Below, one piece after another: positions 14,998 through 23,684 of a stretch of 41,321 nucleotides of DNA; positions within the stretch are counted from its first letter, which is position 1; every line of letters starts with the position of its first letter. This DNA comes from an uncultured Dongia sp. GTDB lineage: Bacteria > Pseudomonadota > Alphaproteobacteria > Dongiales > Dongiaceae. The DNA is taken from assembly GCF_936916975.1 (NCBI RefSeq), contig NZ_CAKZGO010000039.1, forward strand, positions 1 to 41,321, read 5' to 3'. The position numbers and the translations under genes were made by a program. The notes beneath the pieces were generated by a model. It saw only the letters and a list, made by a program, of their open reading frames with translations, did not search any database and was not told the origin of the DNA.

Positions 14998-15096
14998 GGT
15001 ATCCTCCCAAAGGTCATTCTTGATTTGAATTCCCAGTCCCGGGCGGATGGTGGCGATCAAGTCGCCGTTTTTTCCTGGGTCCGCCGCGGCGATTTA

Positions 15097-15125
15097 TGGA
15101 TACGGCGATATGACAGCGCTGTCAA
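15097..15125 (-). promoter_or_regulatory. Sigma-70-like promoter with a LacI-type operator
   Basis: On the minus strand TTGACA (15125-15120) is followed after 17 bases by TATCCA (15102-15097), about 100 bases upstream of the binding protein ATG. The perfect 14-base palindrome TGACAGCGCTGTCA (15111-15124), with the central CG typical of LacI-family operators, overlaps the -35 and spacer. Binding there would block the promoter. Confidence 0.7.
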
Positions 15126-15153
15126 TTGGTCCAATTGCCTGCTAAATAGGCAA
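15124..15153. repeat. Two further inverted repeats in the divergent control region
   Basis: AATTGG-T-CCAATT (15124-15136) and TTGCCT-N7-AGGCAA (15135-15153) lie next to the palindrome at 15111-15124. They could be auxiliary operator or activator sites for the divergent transporter and regulator genes. Confidence 0.45.
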
Positions 15154-15253
15154 CAGGGTAGGTTGCCGGCCATGAGGATGGACCGAGTCGGCCGAGCCGC
15201 CCGCAACCATCCCACCCCGCAAATCGGGGAAAGGCGTCATTTGGGAGGTTACC

Positions 15254-16270
15254 ATTCGCAGGAAGCGCAGCACGCTGGCCGATGTCGCCGGCCTCGCCGG
15301 AGTAAGCGCCGTGACCGTTTCGCGTGCCTTGCGGCGCCCGGACATGGTTTCGGCCAAACTCCATGACCGCATCCAGGCCGCGGTACGGGAACTGGCCTAT
15401 GTGCCGGATGTGGCGGCAAGCCGCCTTGCCTCGAACCGCACGCACACGATCGGCGTCATCGTCTCGTCGCTGACCAACGGCGTCTTTGCCGATTACATCA
15501 ACGCGCTCCACGACAATCTGCTGCCGGCCGGCTATCAGGTACTGATCCTCTCCACCCGCTATTCGGCGGAGGAAGAGGAGAAGGCCATCGGCACGCTGCT
15601 CGGCCAGCATCCGGAAGCGATCATCATTGTCGGCGTCGATCAATCGCCCCATGCCCGCCATCTGCTGGAACGCTCCGGCGTGCCGGTCGTGCAGACCTTC
15701 CAGCTGACCGATGACCCGATCGACATCAATGTCGGCCTCGACCAGCGCGAGGCGGCATATGCCGCCACCAAGGCGCTCCTCGACCTCGGTCATCGCAAGA
15801 TCGGCGTCATCGCCTCCAAGCTCGACGCGCGCGCTCGGGCACGTCTCGAAGGCTATGGCCGCGCGATGCACGAGGCCGGCCTCTATGATGAAAAATGGCT
15901 GGCGACGACGCCACAGCAGACCGCCGTCATCGCCGGCGGCCAGCTATTGGGCGAAATGATCGAACGTGGCGACCGGCCCGAAGCCGTGTTCTGCTGCGAT
16001 GATCTGCTGGCGCTCGGCGTGCTGTTCGAATGCCAGCGCCGTGGCATCGCGGTGCCGGAGGAGATGTCGATCATCGGCTTCAACAATCTGGAATTCGCCG
16101 CCTGCGCCTACCCTGCCCTCGCCACCGTGGTGACACCGCGTTACGAGATGGGGCGCCTCGCCGCGGAGATCGTGCGCAAGATCATCGAATCCGGTGAACT
16201 GCCGAGCGACAACCGCATCGATGTCGGCTTTTCGCTGGAGTTGCGTGGCAGCGTCCGGCGGCCGCAATAA
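15254..16270 (+). CDS. LacI-family regulator, GntR-like, with probable ATT start
   Basis: A 338-residue LacI-family repressor. The DNA-binding domain is RSTLADVAGLAGVSAVTVSR (residues 5-24), followed by the hinge helix region VAASRLAS and a ligand-binding domain (IGVIVSSLTNGVFADYINAL, then GHRKIGVI, FCCDDLLALGVL, IGFNNLEFA) like gluconate repressors GntR. No ATG, GTG or TTG exists in frame between the stop at 15173-15175 and the GTG at 15311, which would delete half of the helix-turn-helix. ATT at 15254 has an excellent GGGAGG site five bases upstream (GGGAGGTTACC-ATT), so it is the likely initiator. It is divergent from the sugar ABC operon and probably represses it. Confidence 0.85.
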   Translation: MRRKRSTLADVAGLAGVSAVTVSRALRRPDMVSAKLHDRIQAAVRELAYVPDVAASRLASNRTHTIGVIVSSLTNGVFADYINALHDNLLPAGYQVLILSTRYSAEEEEKAIGTLLGQHPEAIIIVGVDQSPHARHLLERSGVPVVQTFQLTDDPIDINVGLDQREAAYAATKALLDLGHRKIGVIASKLDARARARLEGYGRAMHEAGLYDEKWLATTPQQTAVIAGGQLLGEMIERGDRPEAVFCCDDLLALGVLFECQRRGIAVPEEMSIIGFNNLEFAACAYPALATVVTPRYEMGRLAAEIVRKIIESGELPSDNRIDVGFSLELRGSVRRPQ

Positions 16271-16500
16271 CGACATGCCCCACTAAAGACGCTCTGGTGC
16301 CACCGAGATGCCGCTTGGCAATAGGCCCGCAGACCGGATAGTCTCACGCCCATACTCCAGGTAGTAATTCTTCTGGCGACGGGTCCCACCGGTATGCGTT
16401 TGATATCCGAAGCGCTTTCCCGCTTTGCCCAGCCTGAAAAGTTGGCGAGGCACGCCTGAATCCTCTTCCTGGAGCGCAGCGCCGCGAGCTTCGCCTTCTG

Positions 16501-17271
16501 ATGGCCGGTGCGATTGTCGCCTGCCTCGTGACGCTTGCCGGGGCGCCGCCTGCGACAGCACAGGATGCCAAGGCAACCGTCGACCACGTTCTCGAAGATT
16601 CCGCCTATCAAACCGAATTCCCGGGCGATCCGCCGCCGCCCGCGCCGTCTGCTTCCCGTTCGACGACCAATCCGACCGTGCCGTCGACCCCCGAGAGCCA
16701 ATCGGAAGCCAGTGATCTTTCGCCTGAGCCTCCACCCGCCCCATTGGCCGAACCGTCACAATCGATCGACCCGCGATACATCTTGCTGGCGCTGGCGATC
16801 GGCTGCTTTGTCATCCTCGGCGGCTATCTGCTCTTCAGGAAACCGGCTGGGCAAGCGACCTCAGCCCCCGGTCCGGTTCCGATTGCAGCAACGGTCACGC
16901 GCAGGGAGCGCACCGAACCAGTCACAGATGCGCCGGCAGGTCCGATCGACGAGGCAGAGCGCCTCGCGGCCGCGGGTCGCTATGGCGACGCTATCCATGT
17001 CATTCTGCTACGCTTCCTGAGTGAGTTGCGCCATGCCGCGCATGTGACAATCACTGATTCCTCGACCAGCCGTGAAGTCCTGCGCAACGCTGCGGTGCCA
17101 CCCCATTTGCGCGGCGGCCTTGCCACCGTCGTAGGCGCGGTCGAGCTGTGTCATTTCGGCGGTCGCGATGCCGATGAAAAATTGTTTCGGCATTGCGCGC
17201 TGGCCTATCAGGCGACGAAAGGAACCGATACCGCACCACCCTTGGGGCCATCCTCGGGGCATCCGGCATGA
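16501..17271 (+). CDS. DUF4129 membrane protein, first gene of the MoxR operon
   Basis: A 256-residue protein. Residues 1-20 look like the hydrophobic part of a signal peptide (VACLVTLAGAPPATA). A Pro/Ser-rich periplasmic linker reaches about residue 90, one membrane helix lies near 92-112 (YILLALAIGCFVILGGYLLF), and a cytoplasmic DUF4129 domain follows near 150-240 (DEAERLAAAGRYGDAIHVIL, then DSSTSREVL). No good ribosome site precedes the ATG. Upstream in-frame codons encode RRELRLL, which would give the signal peptide its missing positive charge, so a CTG start at 16456 after GAGG is possible. Its stop overlaps the next gene by four bases (ATGA). The 230 bases between the LacI gene and this one have no clear gene. 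Confidence 0.78.
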   Translation: MAGAIVACLVTLAGAPPATAQDAKATVDHVLEDSAYQTEFPGDPPPPAPSASRSTTNPTVPSTPESQSEASDLSPEPPPAPLAEPSQSIDPRYILLALAIGCFVILGGYLLFRKPAGQATSAPGPVPIAATVTRRERTEPVTDAPAGPIDEAERLAAAGRYGDAIHVILLRFLSELRHAAHVTITDSSTSREVLRNAAVPPHLRGGLATVVGAVELCHFGGRDADEKLFRHCALAYQATKGTDTAPPLGPSSGHPA

Positions 17272-18491
17272 GACAGGATACGACGCTGTTCCGGCCGCGG
17301 CACTTGCTGATCCTCATCATGATCGGCCTCGTTGCGTTCATCGGCTCGACCTATCTGATGATCTTCGGCGAGAACCTTGTCTCGTCCGGCAGCAATACCT
17401 TCTCCCATTCAGCCATCGGCCACAAAGCGTTCCAGGAGACGCTCCGCCGGGTCGGCATACCCGTCAGCATCAGCCGCTTCCAATCGCTTGAGAAGGCAGG
17501 GCGTTCCACCTTGCTGGTGCTGGCAGAGCCGGACACCAGCATGGGTTCGCTCAATCTCCTCGACGGGTTGAAGGCGGAGGAAGTCGTCCTCGTCATCCTG
17601 CCGAAATGGTCCGGCCACGTCGACCAGCGGCACCCGCACTGGGTGGATGCGGTGAAGCTGCAGCGCATCGATGACGTCACCGGCATTCTGAACCGCGTGG
17701 TGCCGGGGGCAACCCTCGCTCGCCACAAAACCGCTGCCCCCTATGAGACGGGGTTGGGCTACGCGCCCAGCATCGCCGAGACGCAGTTGATCCGCGGCGA
17801 TGCGGTGTCGCCGATTGTCGCCTATCAGGAGGGGATCCTGCTCGGCGAGATCAAGATCGGCAGCGCCAAGGTATGGCTGTTATCCGATCCCGACGTGATC
17901 GCCAATGCGGGCCTCGGCAAGGGTGACAACGCGCAGTTTGCCGTCGCCATGATCCGCGCTTTGCTGCCCGCCGGGGGGTCGGTCATGTTCGACGAAACGA
18001 TCCATGGCTTCGAACAACCGCCCAACATGATGCGCACGGCGTTCGAAGTGCCGTTCATCACCGCCACGATCGCTTTTGCCATCGCCGCGATCACCGCCAT
18101 CCTGGCCGGCATCACGCGGCTGGGCGCACCGGTCCCGGCCACGGCGCGCCTTGCGGCTGGGCGCGAGACACTGCTGCACAATGTGGCCGAGTTGCTTGAG
18201 TATGGCCGCGGCGCCGGTGCCATCATGGCGCGCTACCCGCGCCTGGTGGTGGCAGATGTCGCGGCTAGGCTGAAGGCACCCAAGGTGCTGGACGAAAACG
18301 GGCAGCTTGCCTGGCTGGACCAGCGCGCCAGGAAATTGGGATTAGCGAAAAGCGCCAGCGATTTGCTGGCAGAAGGTGCCGCCCTGGCTGCCCGCGGCGA
18401 TCACGGCCGCGGTGCGGCAGAACTTGGCCGCACCGCCAATCAGTGGAAACAGGAGATGTTGCATGGGACTCGACGCCGCGCGGTCGATTAG
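17268..18491 (+). CDS. DUF4350 membrane protein of the MoxR operon
   Basis: A 407-residue protein starting at the ATG of the ATGA overlap ([20 protein letters not shown]); the longer frame from 17193 is rejected. An N-terminal membrane helix (about 13-35) is followed by a DUF4350 domain with segments like [51 protein letters not shown] and [10 protein letters not shown] second membrane helix follows near residue 270 ([20 protein letters not shown]), then a cytoplasmic helical tail. DUF4350 is a GATase-like fold of unknown function that commonly accompanies MoxR and DUF58. Its last codons overlap the MoxR gene by 29 bases, indicating coupled translation. Confidence 0.82.
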   Translation: MRQDTTLFRPRHLLILIMIGLVAFIGSTYLMIFGENLVSSGSNTFSHSAIGHKAFQETLRRVGIPVSISRFQSLEKAGRSTLLVLAEPDTSMGSLNLLDGLKAEEVVLVILPKWSGHVDQRHPHWVDAVKLQRIDDVTGILNRVVPGATLARHKTAAPYETGLGYAPSIAETQLIRGDAVSPIVAYQEGILLGEIKIGSAKVWLLSDPDVIANAGLGKGDNAQFAVAMIRALLPAGGSVMFDETIHGFEQPPNMMRTAFEVPFITATIAFAIAAITAILAGITRLGAPVPATARLAAGRETLLHNVAELLEYGRGAGAIMARYPRLVVADVAARLKAPKVLDENGQLAWLDQRARKLGLAKSASDLLAEGAALAARGDHGRGAAELGRTANQWKQEMLHGTRRRAVD

Positions 18492-19419
18492 CGAGCGCCT
18501 CAAGACGGAAGTGCGCAAGGCGATCATCGGCCAGGATGACGCGCTCGACCTCATGCTGGTGAGCCTTCTGTCGGACGGCCATATCCTGCTCGAAGGTGTG
18601 CCGGGGACGGCCAAGACCTTGCTGGCGCAGGCCTTCGCCAAGGCCCTGTCGCTCGATTTCGGACGCATCCAGTTCACGCCCGATCTGATGCCGGGCGATG
18701 TGATGGGCACCAATCTGTTCAACTTTCAAACCAACGCCTTCACCTTCGTCGAGGGACCGATCTTCACGCAGCTGCTGCTGGCCGATGAAATCAACCGCAC
18801 GCCGCCCAAGACCCAGGCGGCCTTGCTGCAGGCGATGCAGGAACGCGTTGTCACCATCGACGGCAAGACGCATCCGCTGGGCGACGGCTTCATGGTGATC
18901 GCAACCCAGAACCCGATCGAGCAGCAGGGCACCTATCCCCTGCCCGAGGCGCAGCTGGACCGTTTTCTCTTCAAGCACGTGCTGTCTTATCCGAGCCGGG
19001 ATGAGGAGCGCAGCATCGTGCGGCGGCATGGCCATCGCACCACCATGCCGAATCTCGACGATCTCGGAGTCCGCGCAACCGTGACGCTGCCAGAGCTGAT
19101 GGATGTGCGGCAATCGATCGCCGCCGTGCGCTTGAGCGACGATATCGTCGATTACGTGGTCGACCTCATCCGGGCGACGCGCGAAAACGCCGCCCTCGAT
19201 TACGGCGCCTCACCGCGCGCTGCCAATATGCTGGCGACCGCTGCCAGGGCGTATGCGGGACTTGCCGGGCGCGACTATGTCATTCCGGACGACGTCAAAT
19301 TCCTGGCGGTACCGGCGCTCCGCCACCGCATCGTGCTGGCACCGGGGGCCGAGATCGAGGGCCTTAGCGCCGATCAGGTCGTTCAGCAAATCATCGATCA
19401 GGTGGCAGCACCCAGATGA
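18463..19419 (+). CDS. MoxR-family AAA+ ATPase
   Basis: A 318-residue MoxR ATPase. Walker A is GVPGTAKT (about 45-52), Walker [10 protein letters not shown] (about 104-112), with the MoxR signatures [17 protein letters not shown] and [20 protein letters not shown] and a C-terminal lid domain ([12 protein letters not shown]). MoxR ATPases act as chaperone-like factors in maturation of membrane or metal-containing complexes, usually with von Willebrand-type or DUF58 partners. The start at 18463 has an AGGAG site seven bases upstream. It overlaps DUF4350 by 29 bases and DUF58 by four. The client of this unit is unknown. Confidence 0.93.
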   Translation: MGLDAARSISERLKTEVRKAIIGQDDALDLMLVSLLSDGHILLEGVPGTAKTLLAQAFAKALSLDFGRIQFTPDLMPGDVMGTNLFNFQTNAFTFVEGPIFTQLLLADEINRTPPKTQAALLQAMQERVVTIDGKTHPLGDGFMVIATQNPIEQQGTYPLPEAQLDRFLFKHVLSYPSRDEERSIVRRHGHRTTMPNLDDLGVRATVTLPELMDVRQSIAAVRLSDDIVDYVVDLIRATRENAALDYGASPRAANMLATAARAYAGLAGRDYVIPDDVKFLAVPALRHRIVLAPGAEIEGLSADQVVQQIIDQVAAPR

Positions 19420-20729
19420 TCCGCCCGACCAAACGCGCTGCGGCCCTGTTGGCCATCGGCTTTCCCATCTGCCTGGTGCTGGGGATCGCCAATGCCGGGC
19501 TGTGGCCGCTGGGTGCCGGCTATCTGCTGGCAGCGCTCGCGATCATCGCGGCCGATGCGTTGATGTGCCTGCGAACTGATGAGCTCCGCGTCACGGCGGA
19601 CCCGGCGCGGGTCATCTATATCGGCGAGACGACGGATCTCATCGTTCATCTGGCATCGCCCCGAGCGCGGCCCGGCGTGGTACTGGAGCCCAGATGCGAC
19701 ATCGACCCGATCATCGTGCCGATGATGCCGGAGCGCGTCATCTACCAGCCGGGTACCACGGCCAACTTCGTCCTTCCGTTGCGACCGCGCCAACGCGGCA
19801 TCGGCCGGTTGCATGCCCTGTGGCTGCGCTGGGCGGGACCGCTCGGCTTGACGGTGCGCCTCATGCGGGTCGAGATCGGCCGCGACATCCGCATCACGCC
19901 GAATATCCGCGCGGTGCGCCAGGGCGCCATCAATCTCTCTACCCGCGACGCCTTCTTCGGCGCCAAGGCTGTCGACCAATCGGGCGATGGCAGCGAGTTC
20001 GATGCGTTGCGCGACTATACGTCAGGACTCGACCGCCGCACGATTGAATGGAAGCACTCGGCCCGCTCGCATAAACTGGTCAGCAAGGAGTTCCGCGTCG
20101 AGCGCAACCACCAGATCATCCTGGCGTTCGACACCGGCTATCTCATGCGCGAACCGTTGGCCGGCATGGCGCGGCTCGATCACGCCATCAATGCCGGCCT
20201 GCTGCTTACCTATATGGCGCTCAAAAGCGGCGACCGGGTCGGCATGTTCGCCTTTGCCGGCAAGCCTTATCTGTTCACGGCGCCCGGCGGCAGCATGAAC
20301 GCCTTTTCCCGCATGCAGCGCCTCTCCAGCGATCTTGCCTACTCGGCTGAAGAATCCAATTTCACCCTGGGCCTGACCGACCTTGCCGTTCGGCTCAACC
20401 GCCGCTCTCTTATCGTGCTGATGACCGATTTCGTCGATACCATCACGGCCGAGCTGATGATCGAGAATGTCGCGCGGCTGGCAACGCGCCATGTGGTTTT
20501 GTTCCTGTGCCTGCGCGATCCGCAGCTCGCCGCGACCTTCGACCAGGAAGTGGGCGACGTTCACCGCATGGCGCGCGCCACTGTCGCCTATGACATTTTG
20601 CGCGACCGCCAAATCCTGTTCGAGCGGTTGCGGCGCATGGGTGTGCACTGCCTGGAAGCGGAACATCACCAGATCGGCCCGGACCTCATCAACGGCTATC
20701 TCCATATCAAGCGCCGGGAGCTGATATGA
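19416..20729 (+). CDS. DUF58 protein (vWA-like) of the MoxR operon
   Basis: A 437-residue DUF58 protein. Two membrane helices lie near the N-terminus ([20 protein letters not shown] and [19 protein letters not shown]). The diagnostic DUF58 segment is [20 protein letters not shown] followed by [17 protein letters not shown]. Then comes a vWA-like fold with [11 protein letters not shown] and [10 protein letters not shown] replacing a classical metal-ion site. In other bacteria DUF58 proteins pair with MoxR ATPases as presumed substrate adaptors. ATGA overlaps at both ends show tight coupling with MoxR and the SpoIIM-like gene. Confidence 0.9.
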   Translation: MIRPTKRAAALLAIGFPICLVLGIANAGLWPLGAGYLLAALAIIAADALMCLRTDELRVTADPARVIYIGETTDLIVHLASPRARPGVVLEPRCDIDPIIVPMMPERVIYQPGTTANFVLPLRPRQRGIGRLHALWLRWAGPLGLTVRLMRVEIGRDIRITPNIRAVRQGAINLSTRDAFFGAKAVDQSGDGSEFDALRDYTSGLDRRTIEWKHSARSHKLVSKEFRVERNHQIILAFDTGYLMREPLAGMARLDHAINAGLLLTYMALKSGDRVGMFAFAGKPYLFTAPGGSMNAFSRMQRLSSDLAYSAEESNFTLGLTDLAVRLNRRSLIVLMTDFVDTITAELMIENVARLATRHVVLFLCLRDPQLAATFDQEVGDVHRMARATVAYDILRDRQILFERLRRMGVHCLEAEHHQIGPDLINGYLHIKRRELI

Positions 20730-21829
20730 GCGAGGATACGCTGCTGCTCCAGGATATCGTTTCACCCGGCAAGGTGCCGGATGCGACCGATCGGGCCGAG
20801 GTCAAATCCGCGCCGCTGAAGAGCGCACAATTCCGGCGCGAGCGCGAGGCCGGCTGGCGCAACCTGGAAGGCTTGCTGGAACAGGCGGAACGAAACGGCC
20901 TGCGCAGCCTTTCGGGTGACGCGCTGTTGCGTCTGCCCAGCCTCTACCGCGCGACATTGTCGGCGCTGTCGGTCGCGCGCAGCATCTCGCTCGACCGCAA
21001 TCTCGTGACATATCTCGAGACCCTGGCGGCCCGCGCCTATTTTCACATTTACGGACCGCGCAAGGCGTTGTCCTCGGTACTTGGCACCTTTCTTGGCGAA
21101 ACACTGCCTAGCGCGATCCGGGACATGAAATGGCCGATCCTGCTCGCGGCCGCGGTGCTGCTTCTGGGCGCCGGCAGCGGCTTTGCCGTGACAATGGTCA
21201 ATCAGGACTGGTTCTATACTCTCGTCGATACCGATCTTGCCGCCGGCCGCACGCCCGCCGCCTCGACCGAGAGCCTGCGCGCGACCCTGTTCGATCCGCC
21301 GCCGGAGACGGATTCCCTTGCCATCTTCGCTTCCGAACTCTTTACCCATAACGCCAGGATCGCCTTGCTGTGCTTCGCCCTTGGCATCGCCTTTGGCATT
21401 CCCACACTGCTGCTTCTGTTCAGCAATGGCCTGATGCTGGGTGCCTTCGTCGCCCTCTATGCTTCGCGGGGCCTCGGCATGGAGATGCTGGGTTGGTTGT
21501 GGATCCACGGCACGACCGAGATCTTCGCCATCATCCTGGGCGGCGGTGCCGGTTGCGTCATCGGCGAAGCGGCCCTGTTTCCCGGTGACAAATCGCGCGT
21601 CGACAATCTCGCCCAGCGCGGCCGCCAAGCCGGAATCATCGCACTCGGCGCTGTCCTGATGCTGTTCATCGCCGGTGGCTTGGAGGGCATTGGCCGGCAG
21701 GTCATCAACGACACGACGCTGCGCTTTGCCATCGGCAGCTGCATGCTGCTGGGCTGGCTCAGCTATTTCAGTTTCGCCGGCGGCGCCAGGGACGCAGCGC
21801 CAGGGATGGCCGGGATGCGTGCGCCATGA
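20726..21829 (+). CDS. SpoIIM-like (DUF95) integral membrane protein
   Basis: A 367-residue protein. The first third is a soluble helical region (WRNLEGLLEQAERNGLRSLS, SLYRATLSALSVARS). The rest has several membrane helices with the DUF95/SpoIIM motifs FTHNARIALLCFALGIAFGI, LFSNGLMLGAFVAL and GWLWIHGTTEIFAIILGGGA. SpoIIM belongs to the engulfment machinery of Bacillus, but DUF95 proteins are widespread in non-sporulating bacteria next to MoxR, DUF58 and RDD genes, as here. No sporulation role is implied. Four-base ATGA overlaps join it to the DUF58 and RDD genes. Confidence 0.88.
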   Translation: MSEDTLLLQDIVSPGKVPDATDRAEVKSAPLKSAQFRREREAGWRNLEGLLEQAERNGLRSLSGDALLRLPSLYRATLSALSVARSISLDRNLVTYLETLAARAYFHIYGPRKALSSVLGTFLGETLPSAIRDMKWPILLAAAVLLLGAGSGFAVTMVNQDWFYTLVDTDLAAGRTPAASTESLRATLFDPPPETDSLAIFASELFTHNARIALLCFALGIAFGIPTLLLLFSNGLMLGAFVALYASRGLGMEMLGWLWIHGTTEIFAIILGGGAGCVIGEAALFPGDKSRVDNLAQRGRQAGIIALGAVLMLFIAGGLEGIGRQVINDTTLRFAIGSCMLLGWLSYFSFAGGARDAAPGMAGMRAP

Positions 21830-22815
21830 TCCGCGCCGCCCCCGCCGCCAGCAGCCCCGCAAACGCCGCCCTGCCGCGCGGCAAGCACCAGATCATGACG
21901 CCGGAAGGGGTGCCGCTGATCTTCGACTTGGCCGATGCCGGCGAGCGGGTCGGTGCTTTCCTGATCGACCTCTTTTTCATCGTGCTGGTGATCGTCGGCG
22001 TGGTGATCGCCATCGTGCTCGCCGCCTGGGTCGGGCTTTTTGCGACGCCGGGCAGCGGCTGGTTCATCGCCGCGCTCGTCATTGGGCTGTTCCTGGTGCG
22101 CACCTTCTATTTTGCATTTTTTGAGCTGCACTGGCGGGGCGCCACGCCGGGCAAACGTGCCATGAAGCTGCGCGTGATCGACCGTGCCGGCGGTCCCTTG
22201 GGGGCGGATGCCATTCTAGTGCGCAATTTGATGCGCGAGATCGAGGTGTTCCTGCCACTGACCGCATTGCTGGCGGGGCAAGGCAGCGAGGGCGACGAAC
22301 ACTGGATGACCCTGTTCATCCTGGCGTGGAGCGGCCTCTTCACCTTGTTTCCGCTGTTCAACCGCGATCGTCTGCGATTAGGCGATCTGGTCGCCGGGAC
22401 CTGTGTCATCGCAGCACCCCGCGCCATGCTGCTGCAGGATCTGGCGGCGCGCTCGGGCCAGCGGATACGGGGCACAAAAGACGATGCGGCGGCCCCGCGC
22501 TATCGCTTCACGCATGCGCAGCTCAATGTCTACGGCGTCATGGAACTGCAGACCTTGGAGGAAGTGCTGCGTCGCGATGACATACATGCGACCGCCACGC
22601 GCACCGAGGTGGCAAGGCGCATTCGCAAGCGCATCGATTGGCAGGAGGACACAGAAGCCGCGGCGACAGAGTTCGATGCCGGGGCGTTTCTCGATGCCTT
22701 CTATGCCGCGCAACGTGGGCGGCTGGAGCGGGACATGCTGTTCGGCGTGCGCCGCCGCGACAAGAACGACCGCGGCGAGGCGACGCCAAGAAAATATGAC
22801 CGCCGCAAGCAATGA
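21826..22815 (+). CDS. RDD-family membrane protein with long C-terminal extension
   Basis: A 329-residue protein. The RDD domain (about 25-200) has the start DLADAGERVGAFLIDLFFIV, the motif WRGATPGKRAMKLRVIDRAG and the end FNRDRLRLGDLVAGTCVIA. About three to four membrane helices are evident. A cytoplasmic extension of roughly 120 residues follows (YGVMELQTLEEVLRRDD, then TEVARRIRKRIDW and DAFYAAQRGRLERDMLFG), conserved-looking and rich in charged residues. RDD proteins have been linked to ion transport in some bacteria, but the function here is unknown. It is the last gene of the six-gene operon and faces a convergent gene 16 bases away. Confidence 0.88.
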   Translation: MIRAAPAASSPANAALPRGKHQIMTPEGVPLIFDLADAGERVGAFLIDLFFIVLVIVGVVIAIVLAAWVGLFATPGSGWFIAALVIGLFLVRTFYFAFFELHWRGATPGKRAMKLRVIDRAGGPLGADAILVRNLMREIEVFLPLTALLAGQGSEGDEHWMTLFILAWSGLFTLFPLFNRDRLRLGDLVAGTCVIAAPRAMLLQDLAARSGQRIRGTKDDAAAPRYRFTHAQLNVYGVMELQTLEEVLRRDDIHATATRTEVARRIRKRIDWQEDTEAAATEFDAGAFLDAFYAAQRGRLERDMLFGVRRRDKNDRGEATPRKYDRRKQ

Positions 22816-22831
22816 CTGGCGCGTCTACACG

Positions 22832-23605
22832 TCAATCGAACAGCTTGGCGATGTCCTCAATGTCCACGCCTTCCTTGTCGGCGCGCAGGTAGTAGTAGGT
22901 CACGGCGACGGCCACCGCCATATATGCGCCGATCGCGCTATTGACGACATAAACCGTGGTGGCGATGGCTACGGCGCCAAGCGCGCTCCCCAAAACTGCC
23001 CCGATAACATAATCGACGATAAAGAGACCGATGAAGATTATGAGGAGGATGGCGAAGATTTGCCATCTCTTGCCCTTGGTCAGTTCACGGGATCTTGCGA
23101 AGGCTTCGCTAATGCCTTTCTTTTCGGCAACGATCGCCGGCGCATAGAGCCAGAAGACGACATAGAAGATCACGCCGGGAACAATGAGGAGCACAGTTCC
23201 TATGCCGACCAGAATCCCCAAAACCAGAGAAGCGATCACGACCGCTGGCAGCACGGCTATGGCGCGGGCAAAACATTCGCCCAACCCCACTTTCTGCCCA
23301 CGAAGGTCCTGAAACGACCCATAGATGAGTGCCGCACTCGTGAGCCCGTTGGTAACCGCCGAGATCACCATCAGAAGCCCGAGATACGCAAACGTGCTCC
23401 CGAGCTCCGGCACGACAACAGTACCGGGATCGGTGGCAAAGTTGGGATCAAGGAACAACTGCGCCAACAATGTCGGCAGCTGCACAATGATCGTGATGAG
23501 GATAAAAGGCACAGCATTGTGCCCAAGAACCGACAGGCTGGTGCTCAACACCTTGCTGACCCGAAACTGCCCATCAGTGGCAGGCGATGATACTTCCTGT
23601 GACAT
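22832..23605 (-). CDS. Multi-pass membrane protein (YciC/GDPD-membrane-domain-like)
   Basis: A 257-residue protein starting MSQEVSSPATDGQFRVSKVL at 23605, with a GGGGG-rich ribosome site; the longer frame to 23653 is rejected. About six membrane helices are predicted from hydrophobic stretches such as FILITIIVQLPTLLAQLFL and VLGILVGIGTVLLIVPGVIF. It contains the segment IVAEKKGISEAFARSRELTK typical of YciC-like or glycerophosphodiesterase membrane-domain proteins, where VIFYVVFWLYAPAIVAEK precedes a conserved SRELTKG. It is convergent with the RDD gene and close to the MoxR operon but on the other strand. Function unknown. Confidence 0.8.
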   Translation of the reverse strand: MSQEVSSPATDGQFRVSKVLSTSLSVLGHNAVPFILITIIVQLPTLLAQLFLDPNFATDPGTVVVPELGSTFAYLGLLMVISAVTNGLTSAALIYGSFQDLRGQKVGLGECFARAIAVLPAVVIASLVLGILVGIGTVLLIVPGVIFYVVFWLYAPAIVAEKKGISEAFARSRELTKGKRWQIFAILLIIFIGLFIVDYVIGAVLGSALGAVAIATTVYVVNSAIGAYMAVAVAVTYYYLRADKEGVDIEDIAKLFD

Positions 23606-23684
23606 GTTCCCCCCACTCAACCGAAGATGGTCGCGTGGGTCAGGTTGCCGCATTGCCTGCGGTAACGCAAGCTGGGGAGTGGCC

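Noticed and set aside
20726-21829. Sporulation function from SpoIIM similarity
   Set aside because: DUF95 proteins occur widely with MoxR and DUF58 in non-sporulating bacteria, and no other sporulation gene is present.
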